64,000 nucleotides of DNA, from the NCBI GenBank assembly GCA_030693065.1, contig JAUYBL010000013.1, forward strand, positions 62,001 through 126,000, read 5' to 3'. Below the pieces are notes generated by a model. The model did no database searches, was not told the DNA's origin, and worked only from the letters and a program-made list of their open reading frames with translations. The first letter of the stretch is position 1; every line of letters begins with the position of its first letter. This DNA is from Methylococcaceae bacterium. GTDB taxonomy: Bacteria; Pseudomonadota; Gammaproteobacteria; Methylococcales; Methylomonadaceae. This document shows positions 44,336 through 53,709 of this stretch, in pieces. The position numbers and the translations under genes are program-made.

Positions 44336-45748
44336 TTACTTATCTAATTTTAGGGCTAAAAAGATGGGGCTACCTTGCCGTTGAATTAACAAAGCAATTG
44401 ATTTACCCACAGGAAGTTCTTTTACTATCTTATCAAAATCAGCTACATCACGGACGACATTATTCTGAATTCGCAGCACTACATCACCACGCTGAATACC
44501 CGCTTCCTTAGCTGCACCCTTACCGACTTCCTGCACCAGGACACCAGTTTTAAGGCCTTGTAAAACTTCTCTTTGCTCATCCGTTAGGTTAGAAACAATC
44601 AGACCTAATCGATCGGTAGCTTTTTGCTGGGGAGCCGTTTTATTTTCTGCAATTTGGTTTACTTCTTCTGGTAATAAGCCAACTTTAAATGTCACTGTTT
44701 TGACTTCACCTTGTCGAATAACGGTCAATTTCGCGGTTTCATCAATCGGTGTTAAACCTACCAGTGGCGGCAAATCACTTGATTTATCTATGGCTTGGCC
44801 ATTAAATTCAGTAATAACGTCGCCAATCTGCAAATCAGATTTTTCAGCCGGACTACCTGGGATAATTTTAGCGACCAACGCACCTTGGGGTTTTTTCATG
44901 CCAAAAGATTCTGCCAGCTGCCTGGTAACATCTTGTATCTGCACACCTAGCCAGCCATGTGATGCCTTACCCTTGGTTTTAATTTGCTCAACAACATTCA
45001 TTACCACATCCACAGGGATGGAAAATGAAAGCCCCATAAAACCACCGCTGCGGCTATAGATTTGTGAGTTTATACCAACAACTTTGCCATCCATATTGAA
45101 CAATGGCCCACCTGAATTACCTGGATTAATGGCGACATCGGTCTGAATAAACGGCACATAATTGCCGCCAGGCAGGCTGCGGCCCTTGGCGCTAACTATG
45201 CCGGCTGTTACAGATTGTTCAAAGCCAAACGGCGAGCCGATTGCCAACACCCATTCGCCGACTTGTAATTTTTCTGGCGCCCCGATTACCACAACAGGTA
45301 AATCGCTGGCATCAACCTTCAATAAAGCAACATCCGTCCGCGCATCAGAACCTACGAGCTTGGCTACCAATTCACGACGATCAGTTAGCTTTACTACTAT
45401 TTCATCTGCATCCTTGACGACATGATGATTAGTCAAAATATAACCATCCTGCGAAATAATAAATCCGGAACCCAATGACTGAGTGTCGCGTGGCGCATCG
45501 CCACCTTGGCCTTGACCATTAAAGAAGCGCTTGAACAACTCTTCCATTTCCGGCGGTAAACCTTCGGGTATTTGCTGTTCTTCTGGTATAGCCGCCGTCG
45601 CTTCAGCTGAAGCTTTCTGGGTGGTGCTGATATTAACAACAGCTTTGCCATTTGCTTTTACCATTTCGGTAAAGTCTGGTAATTGCGCTAATACGTTTTG
45701 AGAAAACAGCAGCGTCAAAAACCAAAACCAAGCCAACTTTTTAAACAT
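44336..45748 (-). CDS. Do-like periplasmic serine protease (DegP/MucD)
   Basis: 470 residues with a signal peptide (about 1-21), a trypsin-like domain and two PDZ domains (about 262-350 and 370-465). The catalytic triad is His in LTNHHVV (about 108), Asp in TDVALLKV and Ser in NPGNSGGPLF (about 211). This position before lepA matches mucD of pseudomonads, where it works in envelope stress; the rpoE/muc genes are not upstream here. It is divergent from nadB. Confidence 0.94.
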   Translation of the reverse strand: MFKKLAWFWFLTLLFSQNVLAQLPDFTEMVKANGKAVVNISTTQKASAEATAAIPEEQQIPEGLPPEMEELFKRFFNGQGQGGDAPRDTQSLGSGFIISQDGYILTNHHVVKDADEIVVKLTDRRELVAKLVGSDARTDVALLKVDASDLPVVVIGAPEKLQVGEWVLAIGSPFGFEQSVTAGIVSAKGRSLPGGNYVPFIQTDVAINPGNSGGPLFNMDGKVVGINSQIYSRSGGFMGLSFSIPVDVVMNVVEQIKTKGKASHGWLGVQIQDVTRQLAESFGMKKPQGALVAKIIPGSPAEKSDLQIGDVITEFNGQAIDKSSDLPPLVGLTPIDETAKLTVIRQGEVKTVTFKVGLLPEEVNQIAENKTAPQQKATDRLGLIVSNLTDEQREVLQGLKTGVLVQEVGKGAAKEAGIQRGDVVLRIQNNVVRDVADFDKIVKELPVGKSIALLIQRQGSPIFLALKLDK

Positions 45749-45918
45749 AAATCACTCCATTAGTAAACATCGATAGCAATGCGGGGTAACCGCGCACGCG
45801 TCCAATAAAAAAATTGCCAACATACTAAAAAGCTTTATTATCCATAACGAATGGCATGTAAGTCATTTTCAGCAAGCTAACAATATCACCCTGTTTCCAA
45901 CTTAACCATCCCGATGTA

Positions 45919-47535
45919 ATGCCTTCTTCTCAATCTTATGATGTACTTATCATTGGCAGTGGCGGTGCCGGCCTGAGTTTAGCACTTAAACTTGCTGATC
46001 AAGCCATGCGCATTGCCGTATTGTCAAAGTTTGCACTCACTGCCGGCAGTACGTATTACGCGCAGGGAGGCATATCCGCCGTGTTCGATGCAGATGATTC
46101 TATCGAATCTCACATTGACGATACTTTAGACGCGGGTGCCGGGCTGTGTGATCCAGAAATTGTCAGGCTAACAGTCACGCATGGGAAAAAATCCATCGAT
46201 TGGTTACAGCAACAAGGGGTGGTTTTTACAGAGGAAAAATCACCTTCTGGAGAAATCAAGCTGCACTTGAACCGGGAGGGTGGGCATTCGCATCGCCGGG
46301 TTGTTCATAATGCCGATGCCACCGGCAAAGCAGTGTCGCTGTCGCTTATTGAGCGGGCGCAAGAACATCCTAATATTGATTTGTTAGAACATCACAATGT
46401 TGTCGAATTGATTACTCGATCTAACGACAATCAACAAGGCAAACGTGTTGTTGGCGCTTATGTTCTCGATTCAAAACAACAAATCGTCAAAACCATGCCC
46501 GCAGGCATCGTCGTACTCGCCACTGGTGGCGCCAGTAAGGTATATCTTTACAGCACCAACCCTCAAAGCTCAACCGGAGATGGCATCGCTTTAGCCTGGC
46601 GCGCCGGTTGCCGGGTCAGCAACATGGAGTTCATGCAATTTCACCCCACCTGTCTGTATCATCCCAGCGCCCAGTCATTCCTGATCAGCGAAGCAGTTAG
46701 AGGCGAGGGCGGCAAGTTAATTTTGCCGGATGGTAGTTCGTTCATGCAAAATTTTGATCCGCGTGGCGAACTGGCACCAAGAGACATCGTTGCTCGGGCT
46801 ATTGATCACGAAATAAAAAAGCGGGGCATCGATTGTGTTTACCTAGACATTAGCCACAAACCCGCCGAATTTATTCGCGAGCACTTTCCGACTATTTACC
46901 AGCAATGTCTTGATGTCGGTATCGATATAACTCAACAGCCCATTCCGGTAGTGCCGGCAGCCCATTACACCTGTGGCGGCGTCATCACCGACAGCTTTGC
47001 GAGAACAGACATTGCTCAACTTTACGCAGTTGGCGAAGTGGCTTGTACCGGGTTGCATGGCGCCAATCGGATGGCCAGTAACTCGTTACTTGAGTGTTTA
47101 GTTTTTGCTGAGCGGGCCAGTGAAGATATTTTGCAAACACTCAACACTATTCCGGCCATTCCGGCATTACCTGATTGGGATGAATCACAAGTCAGCGATT
47201 CGGACGAAGAGGTAGTGGTGGCCCATAATTGGCACGAATTGCGCCAATTTATGTGGGATTACGTGGGCATTGTCCGTACCGACAAGCGCCTGCACAGAGC
47301 AATGAATCGTGTGGAGTTACTGAAAAAAGAAATAACTGAATATTATCGTCATTTCCGGGTAACCAGTGATTTGCTGGAATTGCGTAATCTATTAATTGTC
47401 GCTGAGTTAATCATACGATGCGCGCAACATCGCAAAGAAAGTAGAGGGTTGCATTACACCTTGGATTACCCTGAATTAGATAACAGTAAACCACCACAAA
47501 ATACTATTTTGGTTCCAGACAATATTCGAGCTTAG
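45919..47535 (+). CDS. nadB: L-aspartate oxidase
   Basis: Oxidises L-aspartate to iminoaspartate for NAD synthesis. FAD-binding [11 protein letters not shown] is at about 13-23; the flavin-active segment [16 protein letters not shown] lies near 41-56, followed by [25 protein letters not shown], and the late [21 protein letters not shown] (partly quoted). 538 residues, close to other NadB. Related to SdhA but with the NadB-specific segments. The 3' end overlaps the convergent lipoprotein gene by four bases. Confidence 0.96.
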   Translation: MPSSQSYDVLIIGSGGAGLSLALKLADQAMRIAVLSKFALTAGSTYYAQGGISAVFDADDSIESHIDDTLDAGAGLCDPEIVRLTVTHGKKSIDWLQQQGVVFTEEKSPSGEIKLHLNREGGHSHRRVVHNADATGKAVSLSLIERAQEHPNIDLLEHHNVVELITRSNDNQQGKRVVGAYVLDSKQQIVKTMPAGIVVLATGGASKVYLYSTNPQSSTGDGIALAWRAGCRVSNMEFMQFHPTCLYHPSAQSFLISEAVRGEGGKLILPDGSSFMQNFDPRGELAPRDIVARAIDHEIKKRGIDCVYLDISHKPAEFIREHFPTIYQQCLDVGIDITQQPIPVVPAAHYTCGGVITDSFARTDIAQLYAVGEVACTGLHGANRMASNSLLECLVFAERASEDILQTLNTIPAIPALPDWDESQVSDSDEEVVVAHNWHELRQFMWDYVGIVRTDKRLHRAMNRVELLKKEITEYYRHFRVTSDLLELRNLLIVAELIIRCAQHRKESRGLHYTLDYPELDNSKPPQNTILVPDNIRA

Positions 47536-47933
47536 TTTTTTTGATTAGTTGACGTTGAACCGGGCTCTATAAGCTCTCTAAGGTCTTTTGCTGCCCGTTC
47601 ACATTCGGCAGCTGTTTTTTCAACACGCCGCCGCAATAAAAATCCGCTACTTTGACCATCAACATCGCGGGCAACATATTCGTTTAATGCAGCGCACTGC
47701 CGCCGCATATGTTGCTCAGCTTGAAGTAACTGCTCAGGATTTTTAAATTCTTCAGTATCCTGCAGCATCATCACTTCACTGGTTAAGCTGTTTTGCAACC
47801 TAAAAACATTTTCCACATAACGTTCAAATTCTTCTCGGGATTGACCTTTGACGCCGTAACTACCCCATAGCCAACCACACCCCGGTAATAGCATCGCAAA
47901 TAAAACTACGATCAAACTTCGATGACTCACCAA
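47532..47933 (-). CDS. Small lipoprotein of unknown function
   Basis: 133 residues. The signal peptide ends in the lipobox LLPGC (Cys19), so the protein is lipid-anchored. The mature part is charged and helical ([20 protein letters not shown] and later [20 protein letters not shown]) with two more cysteines. No family recognised. It is convergent with nadB and transcribed from the region also holding the promoter of the dynamin-like gene. Confidence 0.75.
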   Translation of the reverse strand: MVSHRSLIVVLFAMLLPGCGWLWGSYGVKGQSREEFERYVENVFRLQNSLTSEVMMLQDTEEFKNPEQLLQAEQHMRRQCAALNEYVARDVDGQSSGFLLRRRVEKTAAECERAAKDLRELIEPGSTSTNQKN

Positions 47934-48070
47934 CGTTCTAATCCTCTTTAATTTAAATCTAAGTGCCTGTTGTCAGACCAAGTAAATAACCATCAATATA
48001 CTATAACCTCAGCGTGCTTGAGCACAAAAACTGCCAACCAATAAATACTCAATGCTAAGTATGTCCAATA

Positions 48071-48098
48071 TTGACCGGTCTTAATCCGGGTGTATACT
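48071..48098 (+). promoter_or_regulatory. Sigma-70 promoter for the dynamin-like gene
   Basis: TTGACC (48071-48076), 16-base spacer, TATACT (48093-48098). Transcription would start near 48104, which excludes the upstream in-frame GTG at 48090 as start codon and favours ATG 48144. Confidence 0.7.
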
Positions 48099-48143
48099 CT
48101 CGAAAGTTCGCGTCCTGCCATTAACAATTACGGTGCCCCTCTA

Positions 48144-49502
48144 ATGACTGAAAAGACCACCAGCAAATACTTGCTTAACCTTGAAAAACAATTTGCCAGC
48201 GATAATCCAGTATTGCTTAAAGCGGCAAAGCTTTTTCATGAACTTGACCAAATTGAATACGATTTTGGCTTTTTGGATGCGGATGATACCACTGCCAGCA
48301 AGGGGTCATGGTGGCCGGTTATTAGTCTGGTCTCTGGTAATTCAGCCGCTAAGCCAAAGTTTTTAAACAATTATTTGGGTACTGAGCAATTGCTCTCTAG
48401 CATACAAGCATCGAACCAAAAATTTACGGTACTCTCGCATAGTCCACAAGCTAATACGGCAACCTTACCTGGCACAGCCTTGGATGTTGATCATCGTTAT
48501 CCGTTTTATAAAATCAGCCGCAAAATTGAACAGTTACAAAAAGGCGAAGGCAGCCGCATCAACGCTTATTTGGAATTAAAAACAATAAACAGCAGTCGAG
48601 TTAAAAACAAACTTATTGTTGATACGCCTAGCTTAAGTGGCGCACCTACCAGCCCCGTAACATCCATGCTAACTCAGCATGTGATTGCGCAGTCCGATTT
48701 GGTATTGGTTTTTACGGATATTTTTGATTCAGCATCGCCTGCACTTGATGAATTGGTGGCTTACATTGTTGCTAATCAAGATTCCAACAAGTTTATATAT
48801 TTAATTGATGACGCTACCGCGGCACTAACGGCGTCACGAAATAGCGAGATTTTGTCATCCTGGCAAAGAAAGCTTGCCGAACATGGCCTTTATACCGGAC
48901 AAATTATCATCTTGCCTAATCAAGCGACAGGTGTAAGCACGCAAAATCAAGGAGATTTTTCCGCTATTGACCGACGCGTTTCCAATGTCGAAAACGACCG
49001 TTCATACAGAGTGTTGGATACTATAGAAAAAAACATTCAAGAAATTGATACCGTGATTATGCCGGAGCTCAAAAAAGCAATTGAGCTTTGGAAAGAGCGC
49101 TCAGCATTCTCTAGCTTCATTATCTTGGGCTTTTTCGCAACGCTGGCTATTTTCGCGGAAATAGAAACCGGCATAATTTTGGGATCTTTGCTTGATCCTA
49201 TTATTGGACCTGCTGTGATACTTTTATTAATTGCGATTATGGTTCCGCTTCATCTGGCTATCAGCAAGCTTCAAGCCAAAGTCATCATCAATCAACTTCA
49301 CAACCAACAAAAGAAATTGAATTTGCTGGAAAACCTAGCCAATGCCTTTGAGCAAAATATTACCTTTTGGCGGACGTTGCTACCTGTCAGTGATCCCATC
49401 GGCTGGAATAAGAAAACCAAGGCAAGATTGACTCAGTTATCTGATAAAACCAAAGATTTGGTGCAAGAGTTAAATGATAATTTCAGTATCTACAACGAAT
49501 AG
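48144..49502 (+). CDS. Dynamin-like membrane protein with degenerate GTPase motifs
   Basis: 452 residues. The layout is that of bacterial dynamins: helical N-terminus, a P-loop-domain-like core, then a helical stalk with two membrane helices (about 323-342 and 354-373) and a C-terminal coiled coil (376-405). The P-loop position reads SGNSAAKPKF (64-73): Lys70 remains, but the glycine before it is Ala and the Ser/Thr after it is Pro. A G3-like DTPS is at 160-163. No clear G4 (N/TKxD) is seen. It is probably a pseudo-GTPase that binds membrane. The assignment rests on pattern, not a strong signature. Confidence 0.6.
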   Translation: MTEKTTSKYLLNLEKQFASDNPVLLKAAKLFHELDQIEYDFGFLDADDTTASKGSWWPVISLVSGNSAAKPKFLNNYLGTEQLLSSIQASNQKFTVLSHSPQANTATLPGTALDVDHRYPFYKISRKIEQLQKGEGSRINAYLELKTINSSRVKNKLIVDTPSLSGAPTSPVTSMLTQHVIAQSDLVLVFTDIFDSASPALDELVAYIVANQDSNKFIYLIDDATAALTASRNSEILSSWQRKLAEHGLYTGQIIILPNQATGVSTQNQGDFSAIDRRVSNVENDRSYRVLDTIEKNIQEIDTVIMPELKKAIELWKERSAFSSFIILGFFATLAIFAEIETGIILGSLLDPIIGPAVILLLIAIMVPLHLAISKLQAKVIINQLHNQQKKLNLLENLANAFEQNITFWRTLLPVSDPIGWNKKTKARLTQLSDKTKDLVQELNDNFSIYNE

Positions 49503-49556
49503 AGCTCTGATAATAGCGACAAGATAAGTAGCTTTTAAGCTTGCGTATCTAGCGCC

Positions 49557-50066
49557 ATGACAAGATTCATGGAAATATTAAAACAATATCTCCCATTATG
49601 TTGGTTAAAGGGCAACCCATTTGAGTTGCCCAGATCGGTCGATTTTTTAAAAGGAAATCTACTGTTTTATTTTATTGTCGAATATTTTATGCAGACTAAT
49701 ATGGTCGACAATCCAGTAGAAGCATTTTTTGAAATCAGCATAGAGACAATGCTCACGCTGATATTTATTGCGCTGATATTAGTGCTTAATAAATCTCTGT
49801 ACGCTTATATAGAAATATCTTCGGCATTATTGTTCTCAGAAAATGTCGCTTCTATATTTGGTGCGCCTGTATTTGCTTGGCTTACTGTGACTGATGACTT
49901 GCTGAGCTACTATGTATTTGGTGGGATAGTATTTTGGGAGTTTTTAATAATCGCTTATATCCTTAAGCAAACGCTAGCTATAAATACACCTGCCAGCCTA
50001 GTCATGTCGTTAATCTACTTTATAACAACTTATGTTGGCGCTTATTCGCTAGGGCAATTGATATAG
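49557..50066 (+). CDS. Multi-spanning membrane protein of unknown function
   Basis: 169 residues with about four hydrophobic helices (near 30-48, 62-80, 112-130 and 145-168) and a charged N-terminus (MTRFMEILKQYLPLCWLKGN). The layout is reminiscent of Yip1-like small membrane proteins, but I cannot assign a family. It starts 54 bases after the dynamin-like gene with no terminator between, so the two may be cotranscribed. A second ATG four codons later is a possible start. Confidence 0.65.
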   Translation: MTRFMEILKQYLPLCWLKGNPFELPRSVDFLKGNLLFYFIVEYFMQTNMVDNPVEAFFEISIETMLTLIFIALILVLNKSLYAYIEISSALLFSENVASIFGAPVFAWLTVTDDLLSYYVFGGIVFWEFLIIAYILKQTLAINTPASLVMSLIYFITTYVGAYSLGQLI

Positions 50067-50104
50067 GTGCGGCTGCAAATTCGTCGCACCTATATCCAGC
50101 AAAC

Positions 50105-51130
50105 CTACACTGTAATCGCCGAAATCCCGACCGCTTTACGCAATTCTTTAAGAAACGGGGCGCTTACTGCCCGGGCTTTCTGGGCGCCTTCCTGCAATTG
50201 TTCTTCTATATGTTCAGGTGCTTGCATCAACGCATCGTAACGCTCTCTGGCAGGCGTTATCTGTTGATTGATATGTTCAAACAATACCTGCTTCATTTCC
50301 CCCCAGGCAATACCTTCGGCATAATGACGGCGTATTTCCGCGACTTGCACTGGCGTTGCGAATGCCTGGTAAATACTAAATAAAGTACAGCCTTCAGTCT
50401 CTTTAGGTTCGCCAGGCTCAAGCGAATTAGTTTTGATTTTATTAATCAGCTTGCGCAGTTTCTTTTCGGGCTCAAACAACGGAATGGTGTTGTTATAACT
50501 TTTACTCATCTTGCGACCATCAAGTCCGGCTAACGTCGCACCGTTTTCGTCGACTACCGCTTCCGGCAGAGCAAAATGTTCGCCGTAAATGTGATTAAAA
50601 CGCCCTGCAATATCCCTGGCCATTTCTATGTGCTGGATCTGATCTTTACCAACCGGTACCTTATTGGCATTGAACATCAATATATCAGCGGCCATCAGTA
50701 TCGGATAACTGAATAATCCCATGTTAATGCCCTTATCTGGATCATTACCCGCTGTCGCATCGCCATTTTCTTCATTCTCGGCAACCGCCGCTTTGTAGGC
50801 ATGCGCCCTGTTCATTAAGCCTTTCGCGGTAACACACGTCAGCATCCAGGTTAATTCCATGATTTCCGGCACATCCGATTGCCGGTAAAACACGGCGTTA
50901 GATGTATCTAATCCCAAAGCCAGCCACGTCGCGGCAATCTCCAGGCTTGATTGCCTGACTCTTTCAGGTTCCTGGCATTTGATTAATGCATGGTAATCAG
51001 CCAAAAAGTAAAACGGCGATACGTTTGCATCCTTGCTAGCCGCAATAGCAGGTCTGATCGCGCCAACGTAATTGCCTAAATGGGGTGTGCCTGTGGTGGT
51101 AATGCCGGTCAAAACAATTGCTTTAGTCAT
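50105..51130 (-). CDS. trpS: Tryptophan--tRNA ligase
   Basis: A class I aminoacyl-tRNA synthetase. The HIGH-type motif is [10 protein letters not shown] (about 15-24), KMSKS is present as [10 protein letters not shown] (near 206-215), and the tryptophan pocket stretch [16 protein letters not shown] lies near 138-153. 341 residues, normal. Convergent with the preceding membrane protein gene; the 181 bases upstream hold its promoter and that of the PilZ gene. Confidence 0.96.
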   Translation of the reverse strand: MTKAIVLTGITTTGTPHLGNYVGAIRPAIAASKDANVSPFYFLADYHALIKCQEPERVRQSSLEIAATWLALGLDTSNAVFYRQSDVPEIMELTWMLTCVTAKGLMNRAHAYKAAVAENEENGDATAGNDPDKGINMGLFSYPILMAADILMFNANKVPVGKDQIQHIEMARDIAGRFNHIYGEHFALPEAVVDENGATLAGLDGRKMSKSYNNTIPLFEPEKKLRKLINKIKTNSLEPGEPKETEGCTLFSIYQAFATPVQVAEIRRHYAEGIAWGEMKQVLFEHINQQITPARERYDALMQAPEHIEEQLQEGAQKARAVSAPFLKELRKAVGISAITV

Positions 51131-51311
51131 TGGGTAACACTCGAAAGTTCTATTATTTGAAGTTTTTTTTAAGGCGTAACGGCCTGCACTTTCACATAAA
51201 TTCTACGTAATATCCAGCCTGAGAGAGCAAACGCCACTTCCGGTTTGAGTTTTTTATAGTACACTTCAAACGCTTTATTCACTTGCCAAAATAACCTAGA
51301 GAGGACGTAAC

Positions 51312-51611
51312 ATGTTGGATTACGATGAGAAGCGCAATTATATTCGCATGGAAATAGACTGCGAAGTCACCTATCGGCTGGCCAATTCAGATGAATCACA
51401 CCGGGGGCATTGCACTTCAATCAGTGGGGCCGGTGTATCCTTTACCGCCAACCAAGCGTTTGATGCCGGTAAGGCGATGGAAATAAATGTACTGACAAAA
51501 AACTCCATTACGCCACCTATGACCGCTTTTATAGAAGTTGTAAGAAGCTCTCAAAACGAGGATGGCAGTTACGAAATTGCAGCCTCTATCAAGAGCATCA
51601 AAGGCAATTAA
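51312..51611 (+). CDS. PilZ-domain protein, probable c-di-GMP receptor
   Basis: 99 residues, a single PilZ domain. The N-terminal Arg motif is EKRNYIRME (6-14) and the second motif is TSISGAGVSF (about 36-45), close to the (D/N)xSxxG consensus although the first position is Thr. Binding of c-di-GMP is therefore likely but not certain. A ribosome site GAGG precedes the ATG (GAGAGGACGTAACATG). It is monocistronic or leads queD. Confidence 0.88.
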   Translation: MLDYDEKRNYIRMEIDCEVTYRLANSDESHRGHCTSISGAGVSFTANQAFDAGKAMEINVLTKNSITPPMTAFIEVVRSSQNEDGSYEIAASIKSIKGN

Positions 51612-51649
51612 TCTTATATATCACCAAGTCTAATTTTCACATTCCCACC

Positions 51650-52054
51650 ATGTTCACAATTACCAAAGAAGTCTACTTTTGCTATGGTCACCGCCTGATG
51701 AATCATGCAGGCAAATGCCGCAATTTACATGGTCACAGCGTTAAAGCTTCAATCGCTATTCGGCACGAGCAGTTAAATGAGCAAGGGATGGTATGTGATT
51801 TTGCCGATATTCGAGACTGCGTTGAAAGCTATGTTGATCAACATCTTGATCATAACTTTCTGCTACATAAAGATGATCCGATCATTCCAATGCTCATTGA
51901 AAACAAGGAGCGCTTTTTAGCCCTTGACGAACATCCCACCGCGGAAGTTTTAAGCAAAATGTTATACCAACATCTAAAGAAATCTGGCTTTAATGTAGCT
52001 CAAGTAACCTTATGGGAAACAGCCAGCGCTTATGCCAGTTACAGCGAAAACTGA
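51650..52054 (+). CDS. 6-carboxy-5,6,7,8-tetrahydropterin synthase family protein (QueD-like)
   Basis: 134 residues of the PTPS/QueD family, which act in queuosine or pterin synthesis. Zinc ligands are His14 (YGHRL) and His27/His29 (LHGHS); the catalytic cysteine is Cys23 (KCRNLHGH). The acidic/histidine region VDQHLDHNFLL is near 62-72 and the final glutamate in LWETASAY (about 121-128). No other queuosine gene lies in the window. The next gene starts 8 bases after its stop. Confidence 0.88.
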   Translation: MFTITKEVYFCYGHRLMNHAGKCRNLHGHSVKASIAIRHEQLNEQGMVCDFADIRDCVESYVDQHLDHNFLLHKDDPIIPMLIENKERFLALDEHPTAEVLSKMLYQHLKKSGFNVAQVTLWETASAYASYSEN

Positions 52055-52062
52055 CTATAGAC

Positions 52063-52518
52063 ATGGCCTTAGTCAATCCGGTCAACAAATCAATCTGCCT
52101 AGAACAGGTTTGTGCATCTAATTATCTAAAGCTTTTTCGCTTAATCCCCGAATTAACTTCTGTCGTCGATAGCGCCATCGGGCTTGCACCTCATCACGCA
52201 GCACTTCACATTAGTATCATTGAGAAAACACCTTACACGATAACAGTTGAACTCAGCCATTGCTTCAGTGGCGATTTAAAAGCGCTGTTTGCGCCAGCCG
52301 TTAAAATTCGTATATATCAGGATGCACAATTGGCCGAAGTGCTAAGCGACCATATTCGAGGCGAAGTGGCTCATGTCTTTAAAGATGCCGGCCCCAGTCG
52401 CGAGATCATGAATTACAAATGGCGCTTAAACTATTTTTTGCAAAAGTGGCTGGATCACTGCCTCAACAAAGGATATCTGTTCAGCGTAAACGTCAGTCCT
52501 GTTCCTGGGCTAACATAA
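52063..52518 (+). CDS. DUF1249 (YqiB-like) protein
   Basis: 151 residues with the family pattern: YLKLFRLIPEL near 21-31, ELSHCFSGD near 58-66, VKIRIYQDAQLAEVL, and KWRLNYFLQKWLDHCLNKG towards the C-terminus. Function unknown; E. coli YqiB lies beside nudF and cpdA. Start ATG 52063 (MALVNPVNKS); the frame is open upstream into queD but that part has no family match. Confidence 0.8.
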   Translation: MALVNPVNKSICLEQVCASNYLKLFRLIPELTSVVDSAIGLAPHHAALHISIIEKTPYTITVELSHCFSGDLKALFAPAVKIRIYQDAQLAEVLSDHIRGEVAHVFKDAGPSREIMNYKWRLNYFLQKWLDHCLNKGYLFSVNVSPVPGLT

Positions 52519-52687
52519 ATTAATCAATTGCCCGCAAAATAAGCTTTTTACTTTCTTAAGGTTGCAATCTCATCTGAGCTTTTAGTTTTTATTGATCCAG
52601 CTCAATTTTATTATTTTTGATTTTGATTTAATGGCCGCGCTTTAACGCAAAGCAACAATTCAAACAAAAATAACGAGGAGATTTTTC

Positions 52688-52861
52688 ATGAGCGAAGTAC
52701 AAGAAAAAGACAATTTCTGGCTTTATATAGGCGGCATAATTTTGGCAGCAGTTGCCTTAGTCGTAACTATCAAAAGCAGTGAGCATGACAAGTATGAAAG
52801 CGCGTCAAAAGCGATCGCAGAAGATCCTAGCTACAAACAGCACGTTTCAGAAAATAAGTAA
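52688..52861 (+). CDS. Small single-pass membrane protein, 57 aa
   Basis: A strong ribosome site (GAGGAG, 8 bases before the ATG) precedes a 57-residue frame: charged N-terminus MSEVQEKDNFW, one membrane helix LYIGGIILAAVALVVTI (12-28), and a hydrophilic tail with DKYESASKAIAEDPSYKQH. No family recognised. It stands alone between DUF1249 and the convergent FNR-type gene. The coding quality and ribosome site make it a real gene in my view. Confidence 0.75.
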   Translation: MSEVQEKDNFWLYIGGIILAAVALVVTIKSSEHDKYESASKAIAEDPSYKQHVSENK

Positions 52862-52962
52862 CGTTGTTTTGCGGTAACCGTAAGTTGTTGTAAAGCTATT
52901 AAACTACAGATTGTTCTGTAGTCATTTCTAAACACCCTCCCAATACTGGGCTGATTTGTTCA

Positions 52963-53676
52963 TTATTCTGAATAAAGAGCAAGCAGCCCTTTTTTATTGA
53001 CTATTTTTAGCTGCCTGGATCGGACTTCGATCAAGCCCAGCGTCTGAAAGTGATGCATGATGCGGCTGACCGTTTCATGCGCAATGCATAAATAACTACC
53101 TATGTCCTCGCGCGACATACTCAAGCGAAACTCCAGCTCGGCATAGCCGCGCGCTTTAAGACGTTCTGACACTTGCACAATAAAACACGCGACACGTTCT
53201 TCAGCGGTTCGGCGCATAAGCATCATGCGTTGAATTTGAGCGTCAAACTGCTCTCCGGAGCGTTGCAATAAAATCTGACTTAAGCTGGGAATAGTACCCG
53301 CCAGTAACTCGATTTGTTGCGCGGGTAAGCGGCAATAATTGACGGTTTCCAAGGCAATGGCCGTGCATTGATGAAATTGCGTAGACAGACCGTCAAACCC
53401 GAGTAATTCACCCGGCAGCATAAAATCCACCACAATCTCATTGCCATTACGGTCAACACCCAATAATTTTGCGCTACCGGAACGTAATGCAATGATGCCC
53501 TTAAAAGCAGTACCTGCGTGATATAACGCCTCGCCTTTTTGGCGTATGGTATTGCGATTGACTATTTCGCCTAAGGATTCAACTTCGGTTTGACTTAAAC
53601 CCTTAGGAATACATAAATTGTCCAAACTACAGTTTTCACAGGTAACCGCTTTTTTAATTGCCGCCGTGCCAGCCAT
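52963..53676 (-). CDS. fnr: FNR/ANR-type oxygen-sensing transcription regulator
   Basis: 237 residues of the CRP/FNR superfamily. The 4Fe-4S ligands of FNR are all present with the same spacing: Cys13, Cys16, Cys22 and Cys115 (E. coli 20, 23, 29, 122). The DNA-reading helix HETVSRIMHHF keeps Glu, Ser and Arg of FNR, so the expected site is TTGAT-N4-ATCAA. A perfect match lies in this window at 58691. It is located after sdhA and could be cotranscribed with it. Confidence 0.92.
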   Translation of the reverse strand: MAGTAAIKKAVTCENCSLDNLCIPKGLSQTEVESLGEIVNRNTIRQKGEALYHAGTAFKGIIALRSGSAKLLGVDRNGNEIVVDFMLPGELLGFDGLSTQFHQCTAIALETVNYCRLPAQQIELLAGTIPSLSQILLQRSGEQFDAQIQRMMLMRRTAEERVACFIVQVSERLKARGYAELEFRLSMSREDIGSYLCIAHETVSRIMHHFQTLGLIEVRSRQLKIVNKKGLLALYSE

Positions 53677-53709
53677 TGCTTAATCCATTTATATGAAATG
53701 TAAAAGTGT

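Noticed and set aside
48090-48143. GTG start 18 codons upstream of the dynamin-like protein
   Set aside because: It lies before the predicted transcription start of a good sigma-70 promoter (48071-48098).
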